This document shows positions 9,615-18,589 of a stretch of 64,000 nucleotides of DNA, piece by piece (positions within the stretch are counted from its first letter, which is position 1; each line of letters starts with the position of its first letter). The notes under the pieces were generated by a model that saw only the letters and a program-made list of their open reading frames with translations, searched no databases and was not told where the DNA came from. Made by a program: the position numbers and the translations under genes. The stretch is from Candidatus Fredericiella danica (GTDB taxonomy: Bacteria; Chloroflexota; Anaerolineae; Caldilineales; Caldilineaceae): assembly GCA_016713335.1 (NCBI GenBank), contig JADJPH010000006.1:81778-145777 (forward strand), read 5' to 3'.

Positions 9615-11278
9615 CTACTGCAATTTGATCTGCTGGCCGATCTGCAGCAGGGAATCCGGCTGGAGGCCATTGAGTTCAAGCAATTCTTGCCAATCCAGGT
9701 TGTTGTCGAGGGCGATCGTGATGATGGTGTCGCCTTCCTGGACGGTGTAGAGCTTGGCGGTGGCCGGGGTGGTGGGTCGTGGTTGTGCCGGACGGAGTCG
9801 CCGCAGTAGACGGAATCGCCACGGTAGGCGGAGTCGATACGATGCGGTGGTTTGCCCTGGGATCGAGAGCACCTGACCGGCCTTCAAGGCGCCAGTCTCG
9901 GTGATGCCGTTGGCGGCAGCGAGGGCGGTGCGCGTCACGCCGTACTTGACGGCCAACCCGAAGAGGGTGTCGCCGGCCTGGACGGTGTGGGTGCTGGGCG
10001 TGGTAGTGGTGACAGGCGGCGCGGACACGGTGGACGGGCTGGACGCAGTCTGGTTCACGTCATCGACGCCGGGCAGGCGCAACACCTGGTCGATCTGGAG
10101 GATCGAGGCTTCGGTCAACCCATTCGCCGCGGCGATCGCGGTCCAACTGAGCCCGTACTGGGCGCCGATGATGGAAAGGGTATCGCCCGCTTTGACGGTG
10201 TAGCTGGCGCCCCCGGCCGGAACTGAAGCCAGGGTGGGCGTTGCACCCGAGGAAACGAGCGTGAAATCGCCGGTGTCAGCGCTGTCGGCGACGGGGTTGA
10301 CGGCGACGGCCGGTTCAACGGTAGGCGAAGTGACAACCGGGGCGGTGGGTACGCCCGGGGCGGTGACGCAGTTGGCCGTGCCGGAATCTGTCCATGTCTG
10401 CCCTGGGATCGGCACAAACTCCCAGTCGTAGCTCCCCTCATGCAGCGTCATTTTGATCACGCCCCAGGTGTCGCTGTTGCGCACCTCGCTGTTGGGCTGG
10501 ATGAATTCGAAACTACGCAGGGCGTCGCCGCCGGTGCCGACAACGAACTGCCGGATGCCGCGATCCGGGGCATATTGGCCGGCCGGATCCTGAGGCGAAA
10601 AGCGCTCGTAGTCATGATCGTGACCCGAGAGCAGGACGTCCGCACCGTAGTCGTAGAGCGCCTGATAGAGACCCTGGCCGGCGCCGCTCAAATGATGACC
10701 GGAACTCCACCGCGGGCGGTGCCAGAAAGCCAACGTGCAGAGGGTGGGATTTGCGGCCAGGTCGGCACGCAGCCACTGTTCTTGCGGAGATCCGGCTTCG
10801 GTGGCGATTTCGCTGTTGAGCGCCACGATGTGCCAGGTGCCCACATTGAACGAATAGTAGCCGCCGCACTCCTTGCGACAGCCGGGATCCAGGGGGTGGC
10901 CACGTCGCCAAAATAGGAGAAGTACCCGCTGGCGCCGCCGGTCAGGTACTCATGGTTGCCGGGCACCGGTTTGATCCGGTCGAGATGACGGCCCCAGGTT
11001 GGAGCATAGCACTCGTTGAATTCTTGAGGTGAGCCTGCCTCGTAGGCATTGTCGCCAACGCTCAAGATGGTGCCTGGCAGCGTGTCCAGGAGATAACCGG
11101 TCAAGTCGTCTTCCTGGCGATTGCATTTCGCGATATCGCCTGCAGCAATGATGACCGGATCCCCGCCCGCAGCCTGCTGTTGCGGTGCGGCGCGCAGGAC
11201 CGCGGGCGTACTAAACACAAAGAAACCCACGATAAGAATCATGAGTGCAATGATAGAGCGATGTAAAACCCGATGCAC
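9615..11278 (-). CDS. Secreted metallophosphoesterase with three C-terminal LysM domains (copy 2, one main frameshift)
   Basis: GTG start at 11278 behind a GGGGGGAAG ribosome site. Signal peptide (ALMILIVGFFVFSTPAVLRA) is followed by a calcineurin-like phosphoesterase with all metal motifs: AGDIAKC, VGDNAY, GNHEY, LSGHDHDYERF. Three LysM domains follow, spaced by Thr/Pro linkers: SYTVKAGDTLSIIGAQYGLS, THTVQAGDTLFGLAVKYGVT and LYTVQEGDTIITIALDNNLD. LysM binds N-acetylglucosamine polymers, so the enzyme is probably held at the cell wall. A base is missing near 10897 (GGGGGTGG here, GGGGTGTGG in copy 1), which splits the ORF after GDVATP. A second out-of-frame patch in the linker at 9770-9860 is compensated. 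About 550 residues when joined. Confidence 0.85.
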
Positions 11279-11394
11279 GCTTCCCCCCTGACGCTGCTGT
11301 ACGTTCGTGCCGGTATTGTACTACAGAACCGTACTATGTGCCTGTTTGCGGAACGATGAAGAGTATAGCGAGGTTCCCGATGCAAGTACGTAAG

Positions 11395-11456
11395 GCGTAT
11401 TGCGTATCAAGTTTTGCGTAGCACGAGATACGAGATTCGAGATACGTGATACCGAG
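11395..11456. repeat. TACGAGATACG-type intergenic repeat
   Basis: Low-complexity stretch built from GCGTATTGCGTATCA and CGAGATACGAGAT blocks, roughly an imperfect inverted repeat. The same vocabulary recurs at 37801-37943 and in short form at 29138-29165. It lies at the 3' end of the beta-lactamase-like gene and supplies the odd tail of that ORF. No transposase nearby. Confidence 0.55.
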
Positions 11457-12531
11457 CGCTTACTCGTGCCCTAAAGATTGCAGCGCCAATGTTCGCCCAG
11501 GTCTGCCACCACGAGAGGAAGCCCCTGAGCCCGCACATGACCCAGGCGATATTGGCGTCAGGGTCCGCCCAGGCAAGGCAGCCGCTTGAACCAGGATGGC
11601 CAAAGGATGACGGTGACGCGGTGGGTGGCGTCCAATGGGGCGCCTTGGCGCCACGCACCTCGACACCAAGCCCCCAATCGCAACGCTGCCACATGAGTGG
11701 CGGGAAGTAGCCGCCGGCCAGATGGGTAGTCTGGCTGCTGGTGGCTTCCTGCAGGAGGACGGGGGAAATAAAACCGGTGGGGGCGCCGGAGAAGGCTCGA
11801 ATCAGGCGCAGCGCGCCGTCAGCGGTTGTCACGAGACCGCCCCAGGGGAGTGCGAGACTGCGCCAAAAGGCGGAATTGACAGGCTCGACCGCCGTACCGG
11901 CATGTTCGCCAAAATCGCCGGCGATTTTGGCAACGGGGCGCGGTGGCTCTCCGCCCAGATAACCTTCAATGCCCAACGGATCGAGCACCAGTTCTGACAG
12001 CGCTTCAGGAAAGGCCCGACCGCTGCGGCGCTCAACCACAATCGCCAACAAGCCAATGCCAACATTGCTGTAATGCACACGTGCCCCGACCGGGCGCGTC
12101 GGCGCCGTGTGCAGGCAAGCCTGTGCAAGCGCCGGCCAATCAAGACCGGGACCGTACGGTGCGAGTTTCGCAGCAAGGTCACCGGGCATGCCTGCTGAGT
12201 GGCTGAGCAACTCGCGGAGGGTGACCGGATAGTGGGCGGCTCTGGCATCCGGTAACTGCCGAGCCAGGGTGTCGCTCAAGTCCAGCTTCCCCGCAGCGGC
12301 CAGCCGGAGGATTGCCAGTGTCGTTGCCAGCTTTGTGATCGATGCGACCGGGAGCAGCGTGTCGACCGATAACTGCCGTCCGTCGGCGTCCGCACCCTGC
12401 GTCAGAAACTCGGGAGGCCGGATGCCACGAGCGACTGCGATCACGAACCCTGGCACGGCACTGCTGTTGGTTATCTCAGTCAAGATCGGGGATACACGCG
12501 CCTGCCAGGTGTCCGTCATCAGAAGATCCAT
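11407..12531 (-). CDS. Serine hydrolase, beta-lactamase class C / esterase family
   Basis: Penicillin-binding-protein fold with the SxxK nucleophile in LPVASITKLATT (about residue 67), followed by LLSHSAGMPGDL and the YxN motif in VHYSNVGIGLLA. Family members act as esterases, D-aminopeptidases or beta-lactamases; the sequence does not say which. No signal peptide, so probably cytoplasmic. It starts 3 bases after the stop of the Fe-S protein gene and is likely co-transcribed. MTDTWQARV (12519) is an alternative start. The last 20 residues (VSARYHVSRISYLVLRKT) are translated from the intergenic TACGAGATACG repeat; a one-base shift would instead end the protein at SLGHE near 11463, so the C-terminus is probably frameshifted. 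Confidence 0.8.
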   Translation of the reverse strand: MDLLMTDTWQARVSPILTEITNSSAVPGFVIAVARGIRPPEFLTQGADADGRQLSVDTLLPVASITKLATTLAILRLAAAGKLDLSDTLARQLPDARAAHYPVTLRELLSHSAGMPGDLAAKLAPYGPGLDWPALAQACLHTAPTRPVGARVHYSNVGIGLLAIVVERRSGRAFPEALSELVLDPLGIEGYLGGEPPRPVAKIAGDFGEHAGTAVEPVNSAFWRSLALPWGGLVTTADGALRLIRAFSGAPTGFISPVLLQEATSSQTTHLAGGYFPPLMWQRCDWGLGVEVRGAKAPHWTPPTASPSSFGHPGSSGCLAWADPDANIAWVMCGLRGFLSWWQTWANIGAAIFRARVSARYHVSRISYLVLRKT

Positions 12532-12534
12532 GCC

Positions 12535-13823
12535 TCAGTGTTCAAGAAACCCGGATTTGGTGGTTTCGAGTAGTTTGACCAGATAGCGACTTCGCAGTTG
12601 CTCGCTCGCCATTACCTGTTTGACCGGTGGTAGACGGAGAATGCCGCCCAGCACTGCGGCCATCATGCGATGGCTTGCCAATGCCTGGTTGTCGAAGATC
12701 AAGTTCGGCAACATGCCCTGTTCGATTGCCATCAGGACGGTCTTGTGCACAGAATCCACCGGCGTAATGATGCGCTGTGGGCGTTCGTGCAGGGCAAGAC
12801 CGCCGCGGGTGCAATGCTGCACACAGACGCCGCAGCCCAGACAGAGCTCGGTGTTGACAAAAGCCTTCCGCAGCCTGGGGTGTGCAGGGTCATTCTGTGA
12901 CACCAACGCCATCGCTTCAACGGGGCAGGCATCCACGCATTTTCCACAGCCATTGCAGACGCTCTCATCGACCTCAGGCAGGTAATTGGTGGTCTGCACG
13001 GCATGCGTAAACCCCAGCCGCCGCGCGGATCATCGCTTCGCAGCAACAGCCGCAACAATTGCAGATGAAATTTACCCCACGCTTGTGTTTTCACCGAACT
13101 GCACCAGACCCCGATCGCGCCTCCTGCAGTGGATCAAGACACTCATCGACGCCGACCGCGCCCGTAGCCGTGGCGGACCAGGGCTGCGCCGGTTATGTTG
13201 AACGTCATGCAGATATCCATGGGCGCGTCGCACGCACGCTCCATGTGCATCATCTTATGCCGGCAGTAGCAGATGCCAACGGCGCGCTGGCTTGCCGTAC
13301 GTACGACTTCACTCGCCCGCTCATAGTCGAGCACTGTCAATCCCAACTCAGCGCTGAGCGCATCTTCGTTGACAAAGGCTCGGCCCAGGCGCGTGTCGCT
13401 CATGAAGAGCGCCGTGATAAAGTCCTCTTCGACATTGAGATACTGGTAAAAGAGCTCGGCCAGCAGTTTCTGATCGACATCGCCGCGCAGCCGCATCATC
13501 GAGAACTCAAAGAAGCCGGCCATCGGCGGAGGCAGGACATAGGAAGTCTCGCCGGCTGGGCTGATTGTGTCGAGTAGGATGGCCCGGTCCGCCAGTTCGT
13601 CCAAAACTTTCTGGGCGGCAGCCGGTTGCATCTTCCAGGCTTTTGCGGCGCGGGCCGCAGTGAACGGTCTGATTGGGAGCAGCGCAACCAACTCTGCTTC
13701 TTTCTCGCTGAAGAGCAGTTTGAGAATGGCGTACAGCGTGTCAGATGGGGGCGCCCCCTGGGGCAAGCGATTCAACCGATCGACGAGTGATTCATAACCA
13801 GATCGTAGCGTATGATGAGCCAT
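12535..13823 (-). CDS. 4Fe-4S dicluster ferredoxin-like protein with N-terminal helical domain (multiple frameshifts)
   Basis: ATG at 13823 behind GGAGGGAG. The N-terminal 220 residues (MAHHTLRSGYESLVDRLNR, LYAILKLLFSEKEAELVALL, PPPMAGFFEFSMMRLRGD) form a winged-helix-like region conserved with this ferredoxin-type family, with CYCRHKMMHMERACDAP. Then a Cys-rich stretch FICNCCGCCCEAM (about 13040) and two ferredoxin motifs, CNGCGKCVDACP and CLGCGVCVQHC. Between 13000 and 13170 the coding sense jumps between frames at least three times (near 13165, 13085-13110 and 13013), each time restored by one base, so the pieces 13143-13823 and 12535-12999 belong to one gene of about 430 residues. Probably an electron carrier or scaffold for an oxidoreductase; partner unknown. 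Confidence 0.75.
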
Positions 13824-13908
13824 GTCTCCCTCCTGGATGTTTTGCGTGGAACGTGCGCGGATGATAGCTCGCGCGGACGCTGCGGGGTCGTCAAGAGGGA
13901 ATAAAGCA

Positions 13909-13938
13909 AAAACCTTCACCTGATTCGGTGAAGGTTTT
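13909..13938 (-). terminator. Rho-independent terminator after tRNA-Asn
   Basis: Perfect 12-bp stem (AAAACCTTCACC with GGTGAAGGTTTT), 6-base loop, lying 23 bases past the 3' end of the tRNA. On the minus strand the stem runs into TTTTTGCTTTATT. It sits just upstream of the Fe-S protein gene and would separate the two units. Confidence 0.85.
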
Positions 13939-13961
13939 CTCGCCACATCGCTGTGGTTGTG

Positions 13962-14034
<73 letters not shown>

Positions 14035-14057
14035 CTACTACCGGCACGCAAGCGTGG

Positions 14058-14086
14058 AGTATAGGCGAATGCGTGCCGGCTGTCAA
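14058..14086 (-). promoter_or_regulatory. Sigma-70-type promoter of tRNA-Asn
   Basis: On the minus strand TTGACA (14081-14086), a 17-base spacer and TATACT (14058-14063), with the tRNA 5' end 23 bases further on. It is the closest match to the bacterial consensus in the window. Confidence 0.85.
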
Positions 14087-14101
14087 ATTTACGACCCCAA
14101 A

Positions 14102-14538
14102 TTAGAGCTTCAAAACATGGGTGTCGAAAAGCTTGTCGTGCCAGGCTTCCTTGTTGCGGTCGAATGCGGCCCAGATGAAGCCGAGCCCGAAGACAAGACC
14201 GCTGATCCAGTAACCGATGGTGCCGCGGAAACCCGCGCGCCAGAAGCCGAGTGGTGCACCGTCACGCCGCATCACTTTGATGCCCAGGAACTTCATGCCG
14301 TACGACTGCCCACCCCGGCTCCAAAGCCATCCAAAATAAAAAAACTGAAAGAAAAGCAGGATGAACGCCGTGAAAAAGACCAGCGCACCGCCAATCCAGG
14401 CGATGATGGGGATGCCGGTCGCGGCAATCGTCCCAAATATCGGCACGAGCAGCCATGAAATCAACGTAGCCAGCACCACCAACCGATGTTGTCTATCAGG
14501 AATGCCCAAAAACGTGTCAGAAATTTAGCAAGAGTCAT
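14102..14538 (-). CDS. RDD family membrane protein (frameshifted near the N-terminus)
   Basis: The second half is a typical RDD domain: GQSYGMKFLGIKVMRRDGAP, then FRGTIGYWISGLVFGLGFIW and FDRNKEAWHDKLFDTHVL, with about three transmembrane helices. The longest open frame starts at 14509, but the frame above it, from ATG at 14538 (MTLAKFLTRFWAFLIDNI), holds the expected first RDD helix with its Asp. One base shift near 14480 in CGGTTGGTGGTGC joins them, giving about 145 residues. The role of RDD proteins is poorly known (some are ion antiporters). Followed by the tRNA promoter. Confidence 0.75.
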
Positions 14539-14577
14539 TGTTTACACCTGTTCTTTGCGTTGTGTTTGCGTATTGAG

Positions 14578-14606
14578 ATGGCGTCTCGCTCAGGGAGCGC
14601 CGCCAT
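14578..14606 (-). terminator. Possible hairpin terminator after the sigma-factor gene
   Basis: Inverted repeat ATGGCG...CGCCAT with an inner GC-rich arm (TCTCGCTC, GGGAGCG), 11 bases beyond the sigma-factor stop. No clear U-run on either strand, so intrinsic termination is uncertain. Confidence 0.35.
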
Positions 14607-14616
14607 TGCCAACCGA

Positions 14617-15945
14617 TTACCCCAGGTAGTCGCGCAGCTTTCGGCTGCGGAGGGGATGTCTGAGTTTACGCAGCGCCTTCGCCTCGATTTGGCGGACGCG
14701 CTCACGCGTGACATTGAATTCCTTGCCCACATCCTCGAGCGTGCGGGTGACGCCGTCTTCAAGCCCAAACCGCATGATCAGCACGCGGCGCTCGCGCTCG
14801 CTCAACCCATCCAGAATCTCTTCCATTTGTTCCTTCAGCAGCCGCCGGCTGGCGGAGTCGACGGGACCGGGAAGGCTGTCGTCTTCGATAAAGTCGCCGA
14901 GATAGGAATTCTCCTCAGTGCCGACAGGTGTTTCCAGGCTGAGTGGTTCCTGGCTCAGGCGCTGGATCTTGCGCACCTTCGCCGATGCGCGTTCCAGGCG
15001 TCGATTCAGATCGGGGTCCATGCGCCCGTTGCGTCCCCAGACGGCGCGCACCGCCTTCGTGTCGACCTCTTCCAAGAACTCCATCTCGAGCGCGATTTCT
15101 TCGAAGGTGGGTTCACGGCCGAGTTCCTGTTGGAGCCGGCGCTGGACACGCGCCTGGCGATTGATGGTCTCGACCATGTGAACAGGGATGCGGATCTTGC
15201 GTGCCTGATCAGCGATCGCACGGCTGATCGCCTGCCGGATCCACCAGGTGGCGTAGGTGCTGAACTTGAAGCCCAGCGTATGATCGAATTTATCGACGGC
15301 GCGGAGCAGACCGAGGTTGCCCTCTTGAATCAAATCAAGGAAATTCAGCCCGCGGCCGATGTAGCGCTTGGCAACGCTAACGACCAGCCTCAGGTTGCTC
15401 TGGGCCAACTGGTTGTGTGCCATACGACCCTGCTGCGTCGTCAACTCCAGGACATCCTTGCGATCCAGTTCTTCGTCGGTCAGTTCGTCGTCGACTCTGC
15501 CGGCGAAGCTCGCAAGTTCTACGTCTGCCTTGACGCCATCTTCGATCTTTTGCGCCAGTTCCAACTCTTCGTCGGCACTCAGCAGTGGATGGCGGCCGAT
15601 GTCGCGCAGATACATACGGACGGGGTCCAGGCTTTGGCCGACCTCCTGGATATCGGCGATCAGCTCTTCGATCGGGACATATTTCTCTTGCTCGATCTCT
15701 TCTTCGAGTTTGGTGTCGCGCTCAATCCGAGGAATTGGCGCAGCATCTTCTTCCTCAGTGGCCGTTTCTTCGCCAGGGAGGTCTGCGAGGAGATCTTCCT
15801 CCTCTACTTGGGGTGACTCGCCCAAGTGAATATATTCGTCCAGTTCGCTATCGCTGCTGCCACGACGGGGCAGGGGTGCGATCGCCTCCAGGTCGTCGTC
15901 TTCGGGTTCATCGTCTGGAGCGGGCATCTGGCGTGGATTGACCAT
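14617..15945 (-). CDS. sigA: RNA polymerase housekeeping sigma factor (sigma-70 group 1/2)
   Basis: 442 residues, all conserved regions present: region 1.2 (DPVRMYLRDIGRHPLLSADE, about 104), region 2 (RLVVSVAKRYIGRGLNFLDL, then GFKFSTYATWWIRQAISRAI, which contacts and melts the -10), region 3 (ARVQRRLQQELGREPTFEEI) and region 4 helix-turn-helix (RTLEDVGKEFNVTRERVRQI). The N-terminal 90 residues are acidic and lack a long region 1.1, as in many Chloroflexota and Gram-positive SigA proteins. It lies 39 bases downstream of dnaG on the same strand, the classic primase-sigma arrangement, and is intact. Confidence 0.95.
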   Translation of the reverse strand: MVNPRQMPAPDDEPEDDDLEAIAPLPRRGSSDSELDEYIHLGESPQVEEEDLLADLPGEETATEEEDAAPIPRIERDTKLEEEIEQEKYVPIEELIADIQEVGQSLDPVRMYLRDIGRHPLLSADEELELAQKIEDGVKADVELASFAGRVDDELTDEELDRKDVLELTTQQGRMAHNQLAQSNLRLVVSVAKRYIGRGLNFLDLIQEGNLGLLRAVDKFDHTLGFKFSTYATWWIRQAISRAIADQARKIRIPVHMVETINRQARVQRRLQQELGREPTFEEIALEMEFLEEVDTKAVRAVWGRNGRMDPDLNRRLERASAKVRKIQRLSQEPLSLETPVGTEENSYLGDFIEDDSLPGPVDSASRRLLKEQMEEILDGLSERERRVLIMRFGLEDGVTRTLEDVGKEFNVTRERVRQIEAKALRKLRHPLRSRKLRDYLG

Positions 15946-15984
15946 TCAAAATCCTCTGAGTATCGCTCGTGTGGAAGCACGCGG

Positions 15985-18009
15985 TCAATAGAGCTTCAAA
16001 CCACCTTCGGCACGATTGCGGCGTGATAACTCTTGCGGCAACCTACCCATCACCTGTTGGAGATGAGAAAGTTCACGTAAATACTGATTGCTCACCTTGA
16101 ACATACTGCGAGCCGCATCTTGTTCACCCGCGCGCTCCATTTCGAGCAGGAGAAACTTGATCTGCGATGTATCTTGTTTCAAGTGTTCGATGCGCATGCG
16201 CACCAAAACTTTGATGGCATCCTCCCGCAAATGCGGCAGGCTGCTGTGCGGCGACCGCATCGCATAGGTCGTCAGGTCGGCCAGCCTACCATGCAGGGAG
16301 GGCGGCAGGGATTCCTGGAAAAGCTCCAGGTCCCACGGTTCGTCGCTGCTCAAGTAACGTTTCAATGCTAGAAATATCTCACGATTTTCAAGGTTTCGCC
16401 AATCGTCGCCACTCAGTGCGGATAGTTCCAACCTTTCAGTGACACCCGCTAACCAGACGAGCAGGCCATCGTCACTGATCAGGTTTGCCAGCAAGTGATC
16501 TTCGTGCTCGAAGCGACCCGGTTGCCGTGGCGTTGTGGCGGCGGCGGCCTCCCTGGCGCGTACGGGCGAATCAGACGGCCGCTCTTCGCCAGGCAACGCT
16601 TCCGCGTCGTCGGTGCTCGCGCGCTCAACTCGTCCTTGTTGTTGGCGGCGTTCAAGCTCGGCACGCTGGGTCTTACTTGCCGCCGCTACCCGACCAGCGA
16701 TGGTGGTTTCATCCACCTGCACCAACCGGCTGAGACGCTGAATGTAGTGCTGGCGCTCAATTTCATCGCCCAGTTCGGCAATGAGGGGCGACAGCTCCGC
16801 AACCACCTGGCCTTTGCCGCGGGCGCTGTTCAGGTCGCTCTGCCCGGCAACCACGTCGAAGTAAAAGTCGACCAGCGGCTTTGCGGCGTCAACTGCGGCA
16901 TGCCACGCGGCCGGATCCTGGCGAATGACGTCGTCAGGGTCCTTACCGATCGGCATGCGCGAGATCGTCAGATTGGCGCCCAACCGCTCCTCGATCTGCA
17001 CCCCCGTGGGCGTGACGACAGGCTTCCGGACACGGACCAGGGACTGCCGGGCCTGATTCAGACCGCGCAACGTGGCTTGCTGGCCCGCAGTGTCGGCGTC
17101 AAGCGCCAACACAAAGTTATCCGTATAGTGCTGCAACTGGCGCAATTGTTCTGGCGTCAGCGCCGTGCCCATACAGGCGATCACATTAGCGAAGCCATAT
17201 TGGTGCGCCGCAATGACATCCATGTATCCTTCGACGATCACGACTTGATCTCGTTCACGAATGGCACGACTGGCCAGATCGAGCCCATAGATGACGTGCG
17301 ACTTGTGAAAAACCGGCGTTTCCGATGTGTTCAGATATTTGGGTAAGCCATCATCCAACACACGTCCGCCAAAACCGATCACCCTGCCCTGCCGGTCGCG
17401 GATGGGAAAAATCACACGATTGCGGAACATGTCAAAGACGCTGTTCCGTTCGTCATTACGCTTGATCAGCCCCGCTTCGAGCAAAAGCTCAATGGCAAAC
17501 CCACGTTCGAGCAGATAATCGCGCAGATGATTCCAGCCATCGAGCGCAAAGCCGAGGCGGAAGAGTTGCTGCGTTGGTGCATCGATCTGGCGGCGTTCCA
17601 GATAGCGCCGCGCCGGTTCTGCCGCGGCATGGTTGTGCAGAATATGCTCGAAATAGGTTGCCGCTGCGTCGTTGGCGGCATAAATGCGCGCTCGCTGTTG
17701 GCCATCACGCTCTTCTTCTCGCGGCGTCAGTTCGATTCCAGCTTCTTTCGCTAGCAGTTCGACTGCTTCGCGAAAGTCCAGATTCTCCTTGCGCATGACA
17801 AAGGTGATGACGTCGCCGCCCGTAGCGCATGCGCCAAAGCAATGCCATGTGCCGGTATGTGGAAATACGACGAAACTCGGCGTTCGTTCGTTGTGGAAAG
17901 GGCAATTGCCCTTATAGATGCTGCCGGCTCGCTTCAGCGGTGTATAACGTGAAACGACGTCGACGATGTCGACGCGCTGCTTAATCTCGTCGGTGACATT
18001 GCCGGCCAT
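15985..18009 (-). CDS. dnaG: DNA primase
   Basis: 674 residues, intact. N-terminal CHC2 zinc-binding domain (GNCPFHNERTPSFVVF, then WHCFGACATGGDVITF), central TOPRIM core (VVIVEGYMDVIAAHQYGFAN and FVLALDADTAGQQATLRGL) with the acidic metal ligands, and a divergent C-terminal helicase-interaction region (about 520-674). It makes the RNA primers for replication. Directly upstream of the sigma-factor gene. Start ATG at 18009 (MAGNVTDEIKQRVDIVDVVS) fits the family. Confidence 0.95.
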   Translation of the reverse strand: MAGNVTDEIKQRVDIVDVVSRYTPLKRAGSIYKGNCPFHNERTPSFVVFPHTGTWHCFGACATGGDVITFVMRKENLDFREAVELLAKEAGIELTPREEERDGQQRARIYAANDAAATYFEHILHNHAAAEPARRYLERRQIDAPTQQLFRLGFALDGWNHLRDYLLERGFAIELLLEAGLIKRNDERNSVFDMFRNRVIFPIRDRQGRVIGFGGRVLDDGLPKYLNTSETPVFHKSHVIYGLDLASRAIRERDQVVIVEGYMDVIAAHQYGFANVIACMGTALTPEQLRQLQHYTDNFVLALDADTAGQQATLRGLNQARQSLVRVRKPVVTPTGVQIEERLGANLTISRMPIGKDPDDVIRQDPAAWHAAVDAAKPLVDFYFDVVAGQSDLNSARGKGQVVAELSPLIAELGDEIERQHYIQRLSRLVQVDETTIAGRVAAASKTQRAELERRQQQGRVERASTDDAEALPGEERPSDSPVRAREAAAATTPRQPGRFEHEDHLLANLISDDGLLVWLAGVTERLELSALSGDDWRNLENREIFLALKRYLSSDEPWDLELFQESLPPSLHGRLADLTTYAMRSPHSSLPHLREDAIKVLVRMRIEHLKQDTSQIKFLLLEMERAGEQDAARSMFKVSNQYLRELSHLQQVMGRLPQELSRRNRAEGGLKLY

Positions 18010-18105
18010 GCTGTCTGCGCTCTCCGATGCAACGGCCCGCGCTTAGCCTGCGCTCGAATGGGCATTATAACGTTTGTTCTAGGGAGTGTCAAAGCAAATC
18101 AAAGT

Positions 18106-18513
18106 TCAGCCCGCACCGGTGAGACCATGCTTGCGGGCTACAGCCGGGTAGATTCGTTCAGCTTCCTGAAACACCTCCCCCAGTTTCATCGCCTTTAGCA
18201 AGTTGCCTGATGTGCGGATACGTCCGGTGTAAAACGCCTTGTGTGTGCTCTCACGGCCCAGCCAGATTTCGTGAAGCAAATCGGCGGGCAGTTCGATTTC
18301 GAGATTAGCCGCGCCCGGCGTTGGCCCAAAGAAGACCTGGAGTGGTGGCTGCCGACCATCCAGCAAGATTTCCGCACGGGGCTCGGACGTGCGCATCCGG
18401 ATGACCAGATTGCTGCGTGCAAAGGTCGTCGTATGCTGGGGATGTGCCGCAATATAGTCAAAAACATCGCGCATCACGCGATAGAATTGTTCGTCGTTCT
18501 TGAATACAGCCAT
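18106..18513 (-). CDS. SCP2 sterol-binding-domain protein
   Basis: About 135 residues from ATG at 18513 (MAVFKNDEQFYRVMRDVF); an in-frame upstream start at 18552 adds an unlikely basic tail. The C-terminal half has the SCP2 pattern, LPADLLHEIWLGRESTHKAF, then YTGRIRTSGNLLKAMKL. SCP2 folds bind lipids or fatty acyl chains. In bacteria they are usually small stand-alone proteins of unknown ligand. No operon partner is evident; dnaG begins about 95 bases downstream on the same strand. Confidence 0.8.
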   Translation of the reverse strand: MAVFKNDEQFYRVMRDVFDYIAAHPQHTTTFARSNLVIRMRTSEPRAEILLDGRQPPLQVFFGPTPGAANLEIELPADLLHEIWLGRESTHKAFYTGRIRTSGNLLKAMKLGEVFQEAERIYPAVARKHGLTGAG

Positions 18514-18589
18514 GTTGTTTGCCGGTCTCTGCGCTCCTCGGCGCACGCTCAAATCTCGTCACTCAAACAGCGCTTACAACTGCCGCGTT

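Noticed and set aside
13909..13938. Riboswitch or T-box in front of the Fe-S protein gene
   Set aside because: The element is a simple stem with a U-run placed directly after tRNA-Asn, so a terminator explains it.
14560..15816. 418-codon open frame on the plus strand
   Set aside because: It is antisense to the sigma-factor gene, whose codon pattern explains it; no family features.
16495..17346. 283-codon open frame on the plus strand
   Set aside because: Antisense shadow of dnaG; composition follows the primase codons.
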